Below, piece after piece: positions 36,910 through 45,340 of a DNA stretch of 64,000 bases (the first letter of the stretch is position 1; every line of letters starts with the position of its first letter). The notes below the pieces were generated by a model. The model saw only the letters and a program-made list of their open reading frames with translations, was not told where the DNA came from and did no database searches. The position numbers and the translations under genes are program-made. This DNA is from Mycolicibacterium sp. lyk4-40-TYG-92 (GTDB lineage Bacteria; Actinomycetota; Actinomycetes; Mycobacteriales; Mycobacteriaceae): positions 62,001-126,000 of the forward strand of contig NZ_JARVRX010000013.1 in NCBI RefSeq assembly GCF_030209435.1. The letters run 5' to 3'.

Positions 36910-38243
36910 GATGCTCCTTGCTGTCCGAGTGTCGAGAGATAACGCAGCGCGGCCAGGCCGGGCAGGAAGAAATATGCCCCGCCGCGCAGCGTGGTGAATG
37001 CCGGTAAACCCTTGTGCACCTTGCGGATCGGCCGCTTGGGGATCGTGAAGTCCAGAGTGCCGTCCTGGGTGCCACAGATGGGGTCGTGTTCGTTGCCGAG
37101 CTCCTGGAACGCGGTGTCGTTGATCCACACGTTCTGGGCGAACTCGAACTGCCGCACCAGGCTGGCGCAGATCAGGAACATCCCGACACCGCGTTCGACA
37201 CCGTCGTCGGCGACGCCTTCGGGTAGCGCCGGGCCGTAGGTGCCGCTGCGGCGGATCATCCTGCGCCGATTGGGATTCGGCTCGGTGTCGCGAGGGTTGA
37301 GCCGACGTGCATGGGAGCCCACCGGGCACCGGTAACCGTGCGGATCCATGGTCGCGTAGTCGAAATCGTTGTTGCGCAGCGGATCCGCGCCGAGTTCCGG
37401 ATCGTCGTGCTCGGGCGCCAGGACCAGCGGTGCGCCGCTACGCCACCGGCCCATGAACTTCGCGGCCAGCAGCTCCTCGCCCTCCGCATCCTCGGCATTC
37501 TGCTGCAGGTAGTCGCGGAAGGTTCCGACATGCTCCTCCAGCCGGCGGTACGCCAGGTAACTGCCGTTGCGTGAGAGCACTTCCAGCGCAGGCTGATTCG
37601 ATACCAGACCCTCTTCGTCCGGGTAACCGAGGAGGAACTCGCCTGGCGCCAGCGCCCCACCGGCGCCAGGGATCAGCGTCTCACCCGAACCGGCCATCTG
37701 CGGCTGCGACACCGGATCGCGGTACCCGAAATGATCGTGGTCGTATTCGAACGGCGCGGTGGCCGCGAGATCGAGATGCGACAGCGACCGCACGCCGGGG
37801 CAGCGGGCCAGCAGGGCGTCGTGCTCGCCGACGCACCGCACCCGTTCGTCCTCGTCCCGGGCGAACAGGATGACAATGGCATGCAGGGCGTCGTCCGCGA
37901 GCCCGCCTATCCAATGCTCCGGTGCGGCCGCCCCCGTATCACCCAGGATGTCGGCGCGCGCGGCCATGCCCTCGCGGAACTCCGCGGGGAAGGTGGCCAG
38001 CGTCTGCTCGTCAAGTCCCAACGCGCGCAAGCCGTTCCAGGTGAACGCGAGGTTCACCCACCGCTTGAAGACGTTGACGGTCTTGCGCACGTCGGTCGCC
38101 GACTGCACGAGCGGAACCATCTCGGCCAGCCAGGCCTGCCCGGCTTCGGGGGTGTCGAAAGAGAGGAATTCATACCGACCGGTGAGGTGAGGCGTGCCGG
38201 TCAGCATGATGTGCTGGATATCGTCGAAATCGAGTGCTGTCAC
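36906..38243 (-). CDS. DyP-type heme peroxidase
   Basis: A 445-residue dye-decolorizing peroxidase. The N-terminal ferredoxin-like half begins DFDDIQHIMLTG. The second half has HFGYRDPVSQP, equivalent to the family GFRDG motif with its catalytic aspartate kept but the following glycine replaced by proline. The proximal heme ligand is the histidine in CPVGSHARRLNPRD. No Tat or Sec signal is present, so it is cytosolic or encapsulated. GTG 38243 overlaps the stop of the upstream 187-residue gene (GTGA). It is the second of four translationally coupled genes. Its natural substrate is unknown. Confidence 0.86.
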   Translation of the reverse strand: MTALDFDDIQHIMLTGTPHLTGRYEFLSFDTPEAGQAWLAEMVPLVQSATDVRKTVNVFKRWVNLAFTWNGLRALGLDEQTLATFPAEFREGMAARADILGDTGAAAPEHWIGGLADDALHAIVILFARDEDERVRCVGEHDALLARCPGVRSLSHLDLAATAPFEYDHDHFGYRDPVSQPQMAGSGETLIPGAGGALAPGEFLLGYPDEEGLVSNQPALEVLSRNGSYLAYRRLEEHVGTFRDYLQQNAEDAEGEELLAAKFMGRWRSGAPLVLAPEHDDPELGADPLRNNDFDYATMDPHGYRCPVGSHARRLNPRDTEPNPNRRRMIRRSGTYGPALPEGVADDGVERGVGMFLICASLVRQFEFAQNVWINDTAFQELGNEHDPICGTQDGTLDFTIPKRPIRKVHKGLPAFTTLRGGAYFFLPGLAALRYLSTLGQQGAS

Positions 38244-38803
38244 TGCATCTGGTCCAACATGTCGGAGAACGCGGCCTTGAGCCGCAGGGCTTTCTTGATC
38301 TCCACCGCCGTCACGTACGGGTATCCGCCGTACTCCAGGAAGCTCGGCACCTGGTGCTCGCGGACAAACATGATGAACGCCTCGGGGTTGGTCTTCCAGT
38401 CGGCTGGGAAGCCCTCGAGGTGGGTGAACGCCGTGGTGATGCCTGTCGAGCTGAACAGCTTGACGGCGTCCTCGGTGTACTTGTCGAAGTCGGTGTCGAA
38501 GATGCCCTGGTACTGGAAATGCAGACCCGAACCGACATCGAACAGATTCCACCGGAGGTAGTGCAGCTTCAGCGGGGCCAGGACGTCGGGTTGGGCGGCG
38601 ACGGCGGCCTCGAGCTGCTTGCCGTAGTCCCGGATCGCCTGTTCATGGCCGTCGAGGACCTTGGCGATGATGTTGAAGCCGTAGCACGCCGGCGTGCGCG
38701 GGAAGACCGGCCCGTAGCGACCGCGGGTGAGCTCGAAGTAGCCCTCTTTCGGGATCGCCAGAGCTGCGGGTTGGGTCCAATCGTCATTTCCGTTGTGCGC
38801 CAT
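38240..38803 (-). CDS. Unassigned 187-aa protein, first gene of the DyP cassette
   Basis: From ATG 38803 (MAHNGNDDWTQPAALAIP) to a stop that overlaps the peroxidase GTG. The sequence alternates strands and helices: LHYLRWNLFDVGSGLHFQYQ, then FDTDFDKYTEDAVKLFSSTG, TAFTHLEGFPADW and VPSFLEYGGYPYVTA. This looks like the ferredoxin-like half-domain found in DyP relatives (R-W, D-F-D, G-I-T patterns), but it lacks a heme ligand motif. It may be a degenerate DyP-fold partner of the peroxidase. I know no family name. The frame extends upstream to a GTG at 38830, a less likely start. Confidence 0.75.
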   Translation of the reverse strand: MAHNGNDDWTQPAALAIPKEGYFELTRGRYGPVFPRTPACYGFNIIAKVLDGHEQAIRDYGKQLEAAVAAQPDVLAPLKLHYLRWNLFDVGSGLHFQYQGIFDTDFDKYTEDAVKLFSSTGITTAFTHLEGFPADWKTNPEAFIMFVREHQVPSFLEYGGYPYVTAVEIKKALRLKAAFSDMLDQMQ

Positions 38804-38882
38804 GGCAACGAGATTATGGACGCCGCGCACTTCCGTCGTCCCCCGATTCGGGGGAAATTGACGCGCCGGCGTCGAGGTCCGG

Positions 38883-39611
38883 TCAGCCGCGGCTGACGGT
38901 GTTGGACCGACCCGGATCAGGAATTTCCGGGTTCCCGGAGTGGTAGGTCACGTGGTTGTCCATGCCCGACGTGACGATCTTGTCGGCGGAGTCGACGGAC
39001 ACGGTGTTCTCGATCCCGGAGACCTCGACGGTCGCGCAGTGTCCGGTGATGGTGACGCTGTTGGACACCCCGCTGATGCTGATCGGCCGGTCGTTGCACG
39101 CGACGGTGCGGTGGCCGCGCACGCCCGCGACCTGAATGGGCCGGTTGGGATCGTCGGACTGCGGCGGTAGTTCGACCAATCCGGGACCGGACTGCACCGT
39201 GGTGCCGTTGACGACGACCGACGATTCGTCGCCGGGTTGCGGCGGCGTCGGGACGGCGACGGAGATGCTGGGCCGTCCGTCGGGGGAGGGCGGGAGATAC
39301 GTCGTGTGTTTCTTCCCGGTCAGGTTGGTCACGAAGACGATTGCGGCGACGACAGGGCCGACGATGACGGCGAGGACGACGACGCCCAGGATCATGCGGC
39401 GCGCCGCGGTTGTCGGCACCCCGGATGGCCACGGTTGCGGCGACGAGCTCTGCTGGGGCCGGTTGTATTGAAAAGGCTGCCGCCGACCGACCGCAGGGGC
39501 GCGCGAGGACCACGCTTGGCCGGGCTCCGTCAGCTCCGAGGCTCGTGCCTGATCGTTCATCGCGCGCTCGAGCTCGCGGATGCGGGCTTCTGGATCGTCG
39601 TCGCGACTCAT
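38883..39611 (-). CDS. DUF3060-type membrane protein
   Basis: A 242-residue protein. A charged, Gln/Pro-rich cytoplasmic N-terminus (about 70 residues) leads to one membrane helix (MILGVVVLAVIVGPVVAAIV). A Pro-rich linker is followed by a C-terminal repeat-like beta domain (RTVACNDRPISISGVSNSVT, TGHCATVEVSGIENTVSVDS, IVTSGMDNHVTYHSG) matching the DUF3060 pattern common in mycobacterial exported proteins, with two cysteines for a disulfide. Function is not established. It is separated from the response-regulator gene by 27 bases on the same strand, possibly cotranscribed. Confidence 0.83.
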   Translation of the reverse strand: MSRDDDPEARIRELERAMNDQARASELTEPGQAWSSRAPAVGRRQPFQYNRPQQSSSPQPWPSGVPTTAARRMILGVVVLAVIVGPVVAAIVFVTNLTGKKHTTYLPPSPDGRPSISVAVPTPPQPGDESSVVVNGTTVQSGPGLVELPPQSDDPNRPIQVAGVRGHRTVACNDRPISISGVSNSVTITGHCATVEVSGIENTVSVDSADKIVTSGMDNHVTYHSGNPEIPDPGRSNTVSRG

Positions 39612-39638
39612 GGTTCGATGCTGTCACACCCGGCGAAG

Positions 39639-40328
39639 TCAACGCCACAGGTAGCGGGTCTTGGGCCGGCCGGTCCCGCCGTATTCGCTTCGGCGCGTGA
39701 CGGTTCCGTCGTCGGCCAGGCGTTCCAGATAACGCCACGCCGTCACCCGGGCCACCCCGACCGCCTTGGCGGCCTCGTCGGCTGTCAGCCCGTCGGGACT
39801 GTCCCGCACCGCGCGGGCGATGTCGTCATTGGTCAGCGTTGCCGCACCTTTCGGGGCCGCGGATTTGTCTGCGCTGGTGCGTAATTCGGCGAGGGCCCGG
39901 TCCACCTCGGCCTGGCTTGCCGCGTCCACTCCCGCGGGGAGCGCTGTCCGGTACCGCTGATAGCGATCCAGCCGGTCCCGGAACGCCGCGAAGGTGAACG
40001 GCTTCAACAGGTACGCCAGCGCGCCGTGTGCGACGGCGGCGCGCACCATCTCCAGGTCGCGCTCGGAGGTGATGGCGATGATGTCCGGGGCGGGCCGTAG
40101 CCCGGACAGTGCCGATGCCAGGCTGATGCCGCTGGCGTCGGGTAGCCCGAGGTCCAGTAGGACCAGGTCGATGGGCTGGTCGGTCGTGGTCGCCCGGGTG
40201 GCAGCCTGCATGGCCTCGCGCGCGGTGTGAGCGACCGCTGCGACGGAAAACCCGTCCAGCCGTTCGACATACGTACGGTGCGCCTCGGCGATCAGTGGAT
40301 CGTCGTCGACGATCAACACGGTGGTCAT
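39639..40328 (-). CDS. CitB/DcuR-type response regulator
   Basis: A 229-residue regulator. The receiver domain has acidic D8-D10, phospho-acceptor aspartate in LVLLDLGLPDASG (near residue 56) and the lysine in YLLKPF. The C-terminal DNA-binding part has TADEAAKAVGVARVTAWRYLERL, the CitB/DcuR/DpiA helix-turn-helix. ATG 40328 overlaps the stop of the sensor kinase (ATGA), so the two are coupled. It probably activates the divergent dicarboxylate transporter when the kinase senses a C4-dicarboxylate or citrate. Confidence 0.9.
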   Translation of the reverse strand: MTTVLIVDDDPLIAEAHRTYVERLDGFSVAAVAHTAREAMQAATRATTTDQPIDLVLLDLGLPDASGISLASALSGLRPAPDIIAITSERDLEMVRAAVAHGALAYLLKPFTFAAFRDRLDRYQRYRTALPAGVDAASQAEVDRALAELRTSADKSAAPKGAATLTNDDIARAVRDSPDGLTADEAAKAVGVARVTAWRYLERLADDGTVTRRSEYGGTGRPKTRYLWR

Positions 40329-41887
40329 GCGCCCGCCGCCGGAATCGTCACCGACACCACCGAACCGTAATCGGCATCGGATGACAGCGTGCCCCCGTGC
40401 CGCTTGACCACCTGCGCCACCAGGGCGAGGCCCAGCCCGTGCCCCGGCGCCGATTTCGTCGAATAGCCCCGGCGCATGGCGTTTTCGAATGTCTCCGGAT
40501 CCATGCCGGTGCCGCTGTCGGCCACTCGCATCAGCAGTTCGGAACCCGGCTCGCAGCGCACCGTCACCTCGACCCACGGCTCGTCGCGGTCGCACGCGTC
40601 CATCGCGTTGTCGACCAGGTTGCCCAGAACTGTCACCATTTCCGGCCCACTCAGCGGTAGATGTGAAGTGTCCGAGGGCAATTGTGAGTCCACCGTGACG
40701 GTGAAGTCGATGCCACGTTCGTGGGCCTGCGCGCTCTTGCCCAGCAGCAACGCCACCAGGGCCGGTTCGTGGACCTCGTTGGAGAGCCGGTCGACGAGGC
40801 GCTGGGACAGCTGCAGCTCGTCGGTCGCGAAGGCGACGGCGTCCGACGGGCGGCCCATCTCGACCATGGTGATCACCGTGTGCAGCTTGTTGGCCGCTTC
40901 GTGGGCCTGCGCCCGCAACGAGTCGGTGAGGACCTTCAAGGAGCTGAGTTCGCCCAGGGTGCTTTGCAATTCGGTGCGGTCCCGGATCGTCACGACCTCT
41001 GAACCCGCGGCGCCGGACACCGGTGACCGGCTGACGACCAGCACCCGGTCGTCGGTCACGTGAACCTCGTCGCGCACACCGGGATCGGCGGCGCGCAGGA
41101 ACTCCGGCAGATCGGACAGGGCCACCGCGCCCGGAGGCAGGGCCAGCAGGCGCCGCGCCTCGTCGTTGGCCAGCGCCACGCGTCCCTTCTCGAGCACCAG
41201 CAGGCCCTCGGACACCGAATGCAGGACGGCGTCGTGGTGCTCGTACATCACGCGCAGCTGGTCCGGCCGCAGCCCGTGGGTCTGACGGAGCAGGCGGCGC
41301 CGGATCAGCCAGGTGCCGGCCAGTGAAAGGGCAAGGGCCGCAAGGCTGATCGCCGCGATCACCGGAATCTGGTGGCGCCACTGCGCTGTCAGCGTGGTCT
41401 CGGTGATGCCCGCGGCGACCAAGCCCACAATCCGGCCGGAACAGTCCCGCACCGGGGTGATGGTGCGCACCGATCGGCCGAGTGTCCCGGTGTAGAACTC
41501 GGTGTGGGTCTGGCCTTTCAGCGCCTGCGCCATGGTGCCGAGGTAGTGGCCGCCGATCTGGCGCGGGTCGGTGTGGGTGAACCGGGTGCCGTCGGGCGCC
41601 ATGACGGTGATGAAGGCGATGCCAGTCTGGGCGCGAACGGTTTCGGTCACCGGCTGCAGGACGGCCGTGGCGTTGCCCGCCTGGATGGCGGCAGCCGTCG
41701 ACGGCGCGTCGGCCAGTGCCGTGACGATGCCGGTGAGCAGCTGTTTGGCCGCGGCGTCGTTGGTACGGCGGGACTGCACGACGGCCAGGGCGCTGCCCGC
41801 CGCCACCACCAGGATGATGATCACGATCTGCAGGGCGACAATCTGGCCGGCCAGGGACCTGCGCGGCGCCGCCGGCCAACTGCGCAT
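40325..41887 (-). CDS. DcuS/CitA-type sensor histidine kinase
   Basis: A 520-residue kinase from ATG 41887 (MRSWPAAPRRSLAGQIVALQ). Two membrane helices (about 15-37 and 173-195) flank an extracytoplasmic PAS-like sensor domain with TRFTHTDPRQIGGHY, as in DcuS and CitA that bind dicarboxylates. A cytoplasmic PAS domain follows, then the SpoOB-type dimer helix with the phospho-acceptor histidine in RAQAHEAANKLHTV and a HATPase with NLVDNAMDAC and GLGLALVAQVVKRHGG. It is transcribed with its regulator and divergently from the transporter gene, from a 117-base shared region. Confidence 0.92.
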   Translation of the reverse strand: MRSWPAAPRRSLAGQIVALQIVIIILVVAAGSALAVVQSRRTNDAAAKQLLTGIVTALADAPSTAAAIQAGNATAVLQPVTETVRAQTGIAFITVMAPDGTRFTHTDPRQIGGHYLGTMAQALKGQTHTEFYTGTLGRSVRTITPVRDCSGRIVGLVAAGITETTLTAQWRHQIPVIAAISLAALALSLAGTWLIRRRLLRQTHGLRPDQLRVMYEHHDAVLHSVSEGLLVLEKGRVALANDEARRLLALPPGAVALSDLPEFLRAADPGVRDEVHVTDDRVLVVSRSPVSGAAGSEVVTIRDRTELQSTLGELSSLKVLTDSLRAQAHEAANKLHTVITMVEMGRPSDAVAFATDELQLSQRLVDRLSNEVHEPALVALLLGKSAQAHERGIDFTVTVDSQLPSDTSHLPLSGPEMVTVLGNLVDNAMDACDRDEPWVEVTVRCEPGSELLMRVADSGTGMDPETFENAMRRGYSTKSAPGHGLGLALVAQVVKRHGGTLSSDADYGSVVSVTIPAAGA

Positions 41888-42004
41888 CACTGCGGCCTTT
41901 CGTGAATTCCCGTGAACGAAATGAACATATGCGTGACGTGCCTCACGTTCTGGCACAACATCCTTGCAGAAGTTTTCGACAACGAGGCCGGAGGACTGCC
42001 CGAC
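41888..42004. promoter_or_regulatory. Divergent promoter region of dicarboxylate transporter and its two-component system
   Basis: Two direct CGTGAA repeats start at 41901 and 41911, one helical turn apart, and a third CGTGA follows at 41932. An inverted repeat ACGTG (41936-41940) and CACGT (41944-41948) with a three-base spacer lies next to them. These are candidate sites for the CitB-type regulator encoded to the left. GGAGG at about 41990 is the ribosome site of the transporter. Confidence 0.4.
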
Positions 42005-43354
42005 ATGACTGATCAAGCGCCCCGTCGCGACCGCACCCATTGGCTGTATATCGCCGTGCTCATCGCCGTCGTCGGCGGTGTGGCCGTCGGCCTCATCGCG
42101 CCCGGAGTGGGCAAGGACATCGCGGTCCTCGGCACCCTGTTCGTCAACCTGATCAAGATGATGATCACCCCGGTCATCTTCTGCACGATCGTGCTGGGCA
42201 TCGGCTCGGTGCGCAAAGCCGCGACGGTCGGCAAGATCGGCGGCCTGTCGCTCGGCTACTTCCTCGTGATGTCGACGGTGGCGCTGGCGATAGGGCTGGT
42301 TGTCGGCAACCTCCTGAGCCCTGGATCGGGTATGCACCTGTCGGCACAGGCGACCGGCCAGGGCGCGAAGCTGGCCCAGAAGGCGCACGAGGCCGGCGGC
42401 CTGATGGATTTCGTCTCGCACATCATTCCCGAGACCCTGCTGTCCGCACTGACCAGCGGAAACGTGCTCCAGGCCCTGTTCATCGCCCTGCTCGTCGGGT
42501 TCGCCGTCCAGGCGATGGGCACCGCCGGCGAACCCATCCTGCGGGGCGTTCAGCACCTGCAGAAGCTGGTGTTCCGCGTGCTGATCATGATCCTGTGGCT
42601 GGCGCCGATCGGCGCGTTCGGCGCGATGGCCGGCGTCGTTGGCCAGACCGGCTGGCGCGCGGTCACCCAGCTGCTGTCCCTGATGCTCGGCTTCTACGTG
42701 ACGTGCGTCGTCTTCGTCTTCGGCGTGCTCGGGGTGCTGCTGTGGTCGGTGACCCGGATGTCGATCTTCCGGCTGGTCCGCTACCTGGCGCGCGAATACC
42801 TGCTGATCTTCTCGACGTCGTCGTCGGAGTCGGCGTTGCCTCGGCTGATCGCCAAGATGGAGCACCTGGGCGTGGACCGCAGCACCGTCGGCGTCGTGGT
42901 GCCGACCGGCTACTCATTCAACCTGGACGGGACGGCGATCTACCTGACCATGGCGGCGCTGTTCATCGCAGACGCGATGGGGCGGCCGATGGCGGTCGGG
43001 GAGCAGTTGGCGCTGTTGGTCTTCATGATCGTCGCCTCCAAGGGCGCTGCCGGGGTCACGGGCGCCGGCCTCGCGACGCTGGCCGGTGGCCTGCAGAGTC
43101 ACCGGCCGGACCTGCTGGACGGCGTCGGCCTGATCGTCGGCATCGACCGGTTCATGTCGGAGGCGCGGGCTGTCACGAACTTCTCGGGCAATGCCGTCGC
43201 CACGGTGCTGATCGGCTCGTGGACCGGGACGCTCGACCGGGCAAAGGCCGCAGCCGTGTTGCACGGCGCCGATCCGTTCGACGAACTGACGATGCTCGAC
43301 TCGGGTGCCGAGCACCCGTCCGGCAACACCGGTGTGACGGCGCTCACATCATGA
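42005..43354 (+). CDS. dctA: Dicarboxylate/cation symporter (DctA type)
   Basis: A 449-residue DAACS-family transporter that brings C4-dicarboxylates such as succinate, malate or fumarate in with protons or sodium. Family hallmarks are the serine-rich hairpin FSTSSSESALPRL, the GYSFNLDGTAIYLTMAALF motif with the substrate-binding NxDGT, and the RFMSEARAVTNFSGN helix near the C-terminus. Helices expected of the family are present. ATG 42005 is used, with GGAGG about ten bases upstream. It is divergent from a DcuS/DcuR-like pair, the common arrangement for substrate-induced dicarboxylate uptake. Confidence 0.92.
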   Translation: MTDQAPRRDRTHWLYIAVLIAVVGGVAVGLIAPGVGKDIAVLGTLFVNLIKMMITPVIFCTIVLGIGSVRKAATVGKIGGLSLGYFLVMSTVALAIGLVVGNLLSPGSGMHLSAQATGQGAKLAQKAHEAGGLMDFVSHIIPETLLSALTSGNVLQALFIALLVGFAVQAMGTAGEPILRGVQHLQKLVFRVLIMILWLAPIGAFGAMAGVVGQTGWRAVTQLLSLMLGFYVTCVVFVFGVLGVLLWSVTRMSIFRLVRYLAREYLLIFSTSSSESALPRLIAKMEHLGVDRSTVGVVVPTGYSFNLDGTAIYLTMAALFIADAMGRPMAVGEQLALLVFMIVASKGAAGVTGAGLATLAGGLQSHRPDLLDGVGLIVGIDRFMSEARAVTNFSGNAVATVLIGSWTGTLDRAKAAAVLHGADPFDELTMLDSGAEHPSGNTGVTALTS

Positions 43355-43720
43355 ACAAAATGTGAATTCGTCGATAACAGCGAATCTCGGCGCCCGCGCA
43401 GGCGGGCCCGGGAGCTGTTGCGATCTTGGTGGACGGAAGTGGAACTTGAGTTTTATCGTGCAGGTGAGGCGGATGGGATTCTATGCGTTCGTGTCGCGGT
43501 GTGATGTATCGCTCACTTTGCCAGGGAATGCCGGGAAACGATGCTTGGAAACCCTCAGGAATGAGGCCGACCTATGTTTGCCCGATTTGAATTCACGCGT
43601 TGTTTACGCAGGTCGGAGCGCCGATCACCATTGATAACAAGTGCATAACAATTCACAACATAAGTAACTCCTAAGAGCTTCTGATCAATTCGTGACGAGG
43701 CGTCGCTGAAGCCGTCCGGA
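43355..43720 (+). promoter_or_regulatory. Long 5' region of the beta-propeller gene
   Basis: This 366-base gap between dctA and the beta-propeller gene is AT-rich in its last 120 bases. It contains an inverted repeat CCTCA (43553-43557) and TGAGG (43562-43566) around GGAA, and several GGAA-type boxes such as GGAACTTGAG near 43440 that could be -35 elements for envelope-stress sigma factors. As I recall, the M. tuberculosis homologue Rv1057 is controlled by MprAB and SigE, so a long regulated promoter is plausible. I cannot define a start point. No gene is seen. Confidence 0.35.
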
Positions 43721-44863
43721 ATGTCGGTGGGGATCACTACACTTCTTGAAAGCAGCGCTCATCCGGGCGCACCCGGACGGGCAATCGACTACCGGCGCGT
43801 TGCCGCGCTGGCGGAGGTACCGAAGATCGTGGCAAATAATAACGCTCGTGCAAAAGCCAAGCGGGCCAGCGCCCAGGCGCTGCGCGGAACCATGGACATC
43901 GCGCAGGTTGGTCGCGGCACCATCGCCGACATCGCCGAGAGCGCGGGCCAGTTGGTCGCGACCAGCTACGCCGACAACATGGTGTCGCTGATCGAGCCGC
44001 GCAGCCGCAGCATCCGCGATATCGCCGTCGACGGTGAGCCGTTCGCGGTCGTCGCCACCGCAGACCGGGCGTACGTCGCCGTGTCCGGTGCCGAGTTCGA
44101 CGGTGTCGCCGTCATCGACGTCGCCACCGGTGCCGAGCTGGCCGCCTACCCGCTGGCCTCCGGCGTGAGCGCGCTGGCCGTCAGCCCCGACGGCAAGCGC
44201 GTGTTCGCGGGCCGTGCCGGCGATGCCTACATCGACGTCGCCGTCATCGACATCACCGCCGAACGCGTCGGCACCATCGAGATCGCCACCGGTGCGGCCA
44301 TCAGCATCGACGCCCTCGCGGTCGACCACACCGGTCGCCGGCTCTACGTCGCCACCACCGACGAGATCGGCAGCCAGGTGGTCGTCGTCGACACCGAGAC
44401 CGCGCGCATCCGCAACACCATCGTCATCGGTGCGCCGATCCGCAGCCTGGCGCTCGGCCCGGACAACACTGCCTACGTGCTGACCTCGGACCTGACCGCT
44501 CGCGGTGAGGTGCACGTCGTCGACCTGGCCACCGGCCGCGTGACCGGTCGTTTCGCCGTCGGTGACGCTCCGACCCAGCTGGTGCTCGGCGCCGACGGCA
44601 CTCGCGCCTACGTCGTCGACTACGACCGCGTTGCGGTGTTCTGCACGCAGACCAACGCGGTCGTCGACACCATTGCCGCCGATGTCCAGCCGTCCTGCGT
44701 CACCGTCAGCCGTGACGGTTCGCGGCTGTACGTCGCGGACGTCGTCGGCGACGTCACCGCCGTGGCCGTCGAGGCCCCCAAGCCGCTGCTCTACTCGCAG
44801 TTCATGGCGACCAAGTCCGTCGCCGTGAACGAGGTACGCGCGCTGGAGCCCGCGACCGTCTAG
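43721..44863 (+). CDS. Beta-propeller (YncE/YVTN-like) protein, Rv1057 type
   Basis: A 380-residue protein made mainly of propeller blades. Repeats of the kind GVAVIDVATGAELAAYPL, VSALAVSPDGKRVFAGR, RIRNTIVIGAPIRSLALG and DAPTQLVLGADGTRAYVVDY are visible, about seven blades from residue 60 on. No signal peptide or membrane segment is evident in the first 60 residues. Length, fold and position directly upstream of a FadD14-like ligase match M. tuberculosis Rv1057, a stress-induced beta-propeller. Its ligand is unknown. A very strong palindromic terminator follows directly. Confidence 0.85.
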   Translation: MSVGITTLLESSAHPGAPGRAIDYRRVAALAEVPKIVANNNARAKAKRASAQALRGTMDIAQVGRGTIADIAESAGQLVATSYADNMVSLIEPRSRSIRDIAVDGEPFAVVATADRAYVAVSGAEFDGVAVIDVATGAELAAYPLASGVSALAVSPDGKRVFAGRAGDAYIDVAVIDITAERVGTIEIATGAAISIDALAVDHTGRRLYVATTDEIGSQVVVVDTETARIRNTIVIGAPIRSLALGPDNTAYVLTSDLTARGEVHVVDLATGRVTGRFAVGDAPTQLVLGADGTRAYVVDYDRVAVFCTQTNAVVDTIAADVQPSCVTVSRDGSRLYVADVVGDVTAVAVEAPKPLLYSQFMATKSVAVNEVRALEPATV

Positions 44864-44874
44864 TCGGAACCAAC

Positions 44875-44908
44875 AAAAACGCCCCCGCCGGCCGGCGGGG
44901 GCGTTTTT
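44875..44908. terminator. Bidirectional rho-independent terminator
   Basis: A perfect 34-base palindrome: AAAAACGCCCCCGCCGG (44875-44891) and its complement to 44908, with A-run on one side and T-run on the other. It serves both the beta-propeller gene (ends 44863) and the convergent small secreted-protein gene (ends 44921). Confidence 0.95.
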
Positions 44909-44920
44909 GGTATCCGGGGG

Positions 44921-45238
44921 CTAGTGCGTGCCCGTGCAGTCGAGCGACACCGAAATAGTCCTGCTGGTTTGCGGCAGCAGGATGGAGTTGCTGTTGCGGC
45001 CCAGGCCGGGACCGACCCAGGGCACCAACTGCGTCGTCTGTTGCGGATTGCGCACACTGGTCACCGTGCACTCCGACACCGGCGCCGTCCCGAGCTTGTC
45101 GATCGTGACGACATAGCCCTCGGATTGCAGCCGGTTGATGGTGTCTTGCGCCGATTCGGCCGCGGCCAATCCGGCCGGTGCCAGCATCGTCAGCGCGGCT
45201 CCCATCGTCGCCGCGGCCAGCGTCCAATTCGTACGCAT
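44921..45238 (-). CDS. Small secreted protein, 105 aa
   Basis: From ATG 45238, with AGGAG six bases upstream; ATG 45241 would be too close. The signal peptide is about 28 residues (TLAAATMGAALTMLAPAGLA, cleavage near AAAES). The mature protein begins with a helix SAQDTINRLQSEGYVVTIDK, then strands with two cysteines (SECTVTSV and SLDCTGTH) suited to a disulfide. This matches the many small mycobacterial exported proteins with an unknown role. It shares a bidirectional terminator with the beta-propeller gene and is divergent from the fadD14-like gene. Confidence 0.82.
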   Translation of the reverse strand: MRTNWTLAAATMGAALTMLAPAGLAAAESAQDTINRLQSEGYVVTIDKLGTAPVSECTVTSVRNPQQTTQLVPWVGPGLGRNSNSILLPQTSRTISVSLDCTGTH

Positions 45239-45340
45239 CATTTTCTCCTGTCGTGCTTACGCACAATCATCCTCCTACCTGACAGGGTCGGTTAGCATCT
45301 CGACATCCCAGCGGCAGCAACTCCAGAGGCGAAATTCACG

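Noticed and set aside
36906..38552. Longer start for the DyP peroxidase at 38552
   Set aside because: The first 103 codons are a shadow of the upstream 187-aa gene; GTG 38243 overlaps that gene's stop and begins at the conserved domain.
39639..41879. Single 746-codon minus-strand frame spanning the response regulator and kinase region
   Set aside because: Only the last 229 codons are real; the rest is the out-of-frame shadow of the sensor kinase gene.
41950..41967. TGGCAC and TTGCA upstream of dctA resembling a sigma-54 promoter
   Set aside because: The gap between the boxes is seven bases rather than the required five, and mycobacteria lack RpoN.
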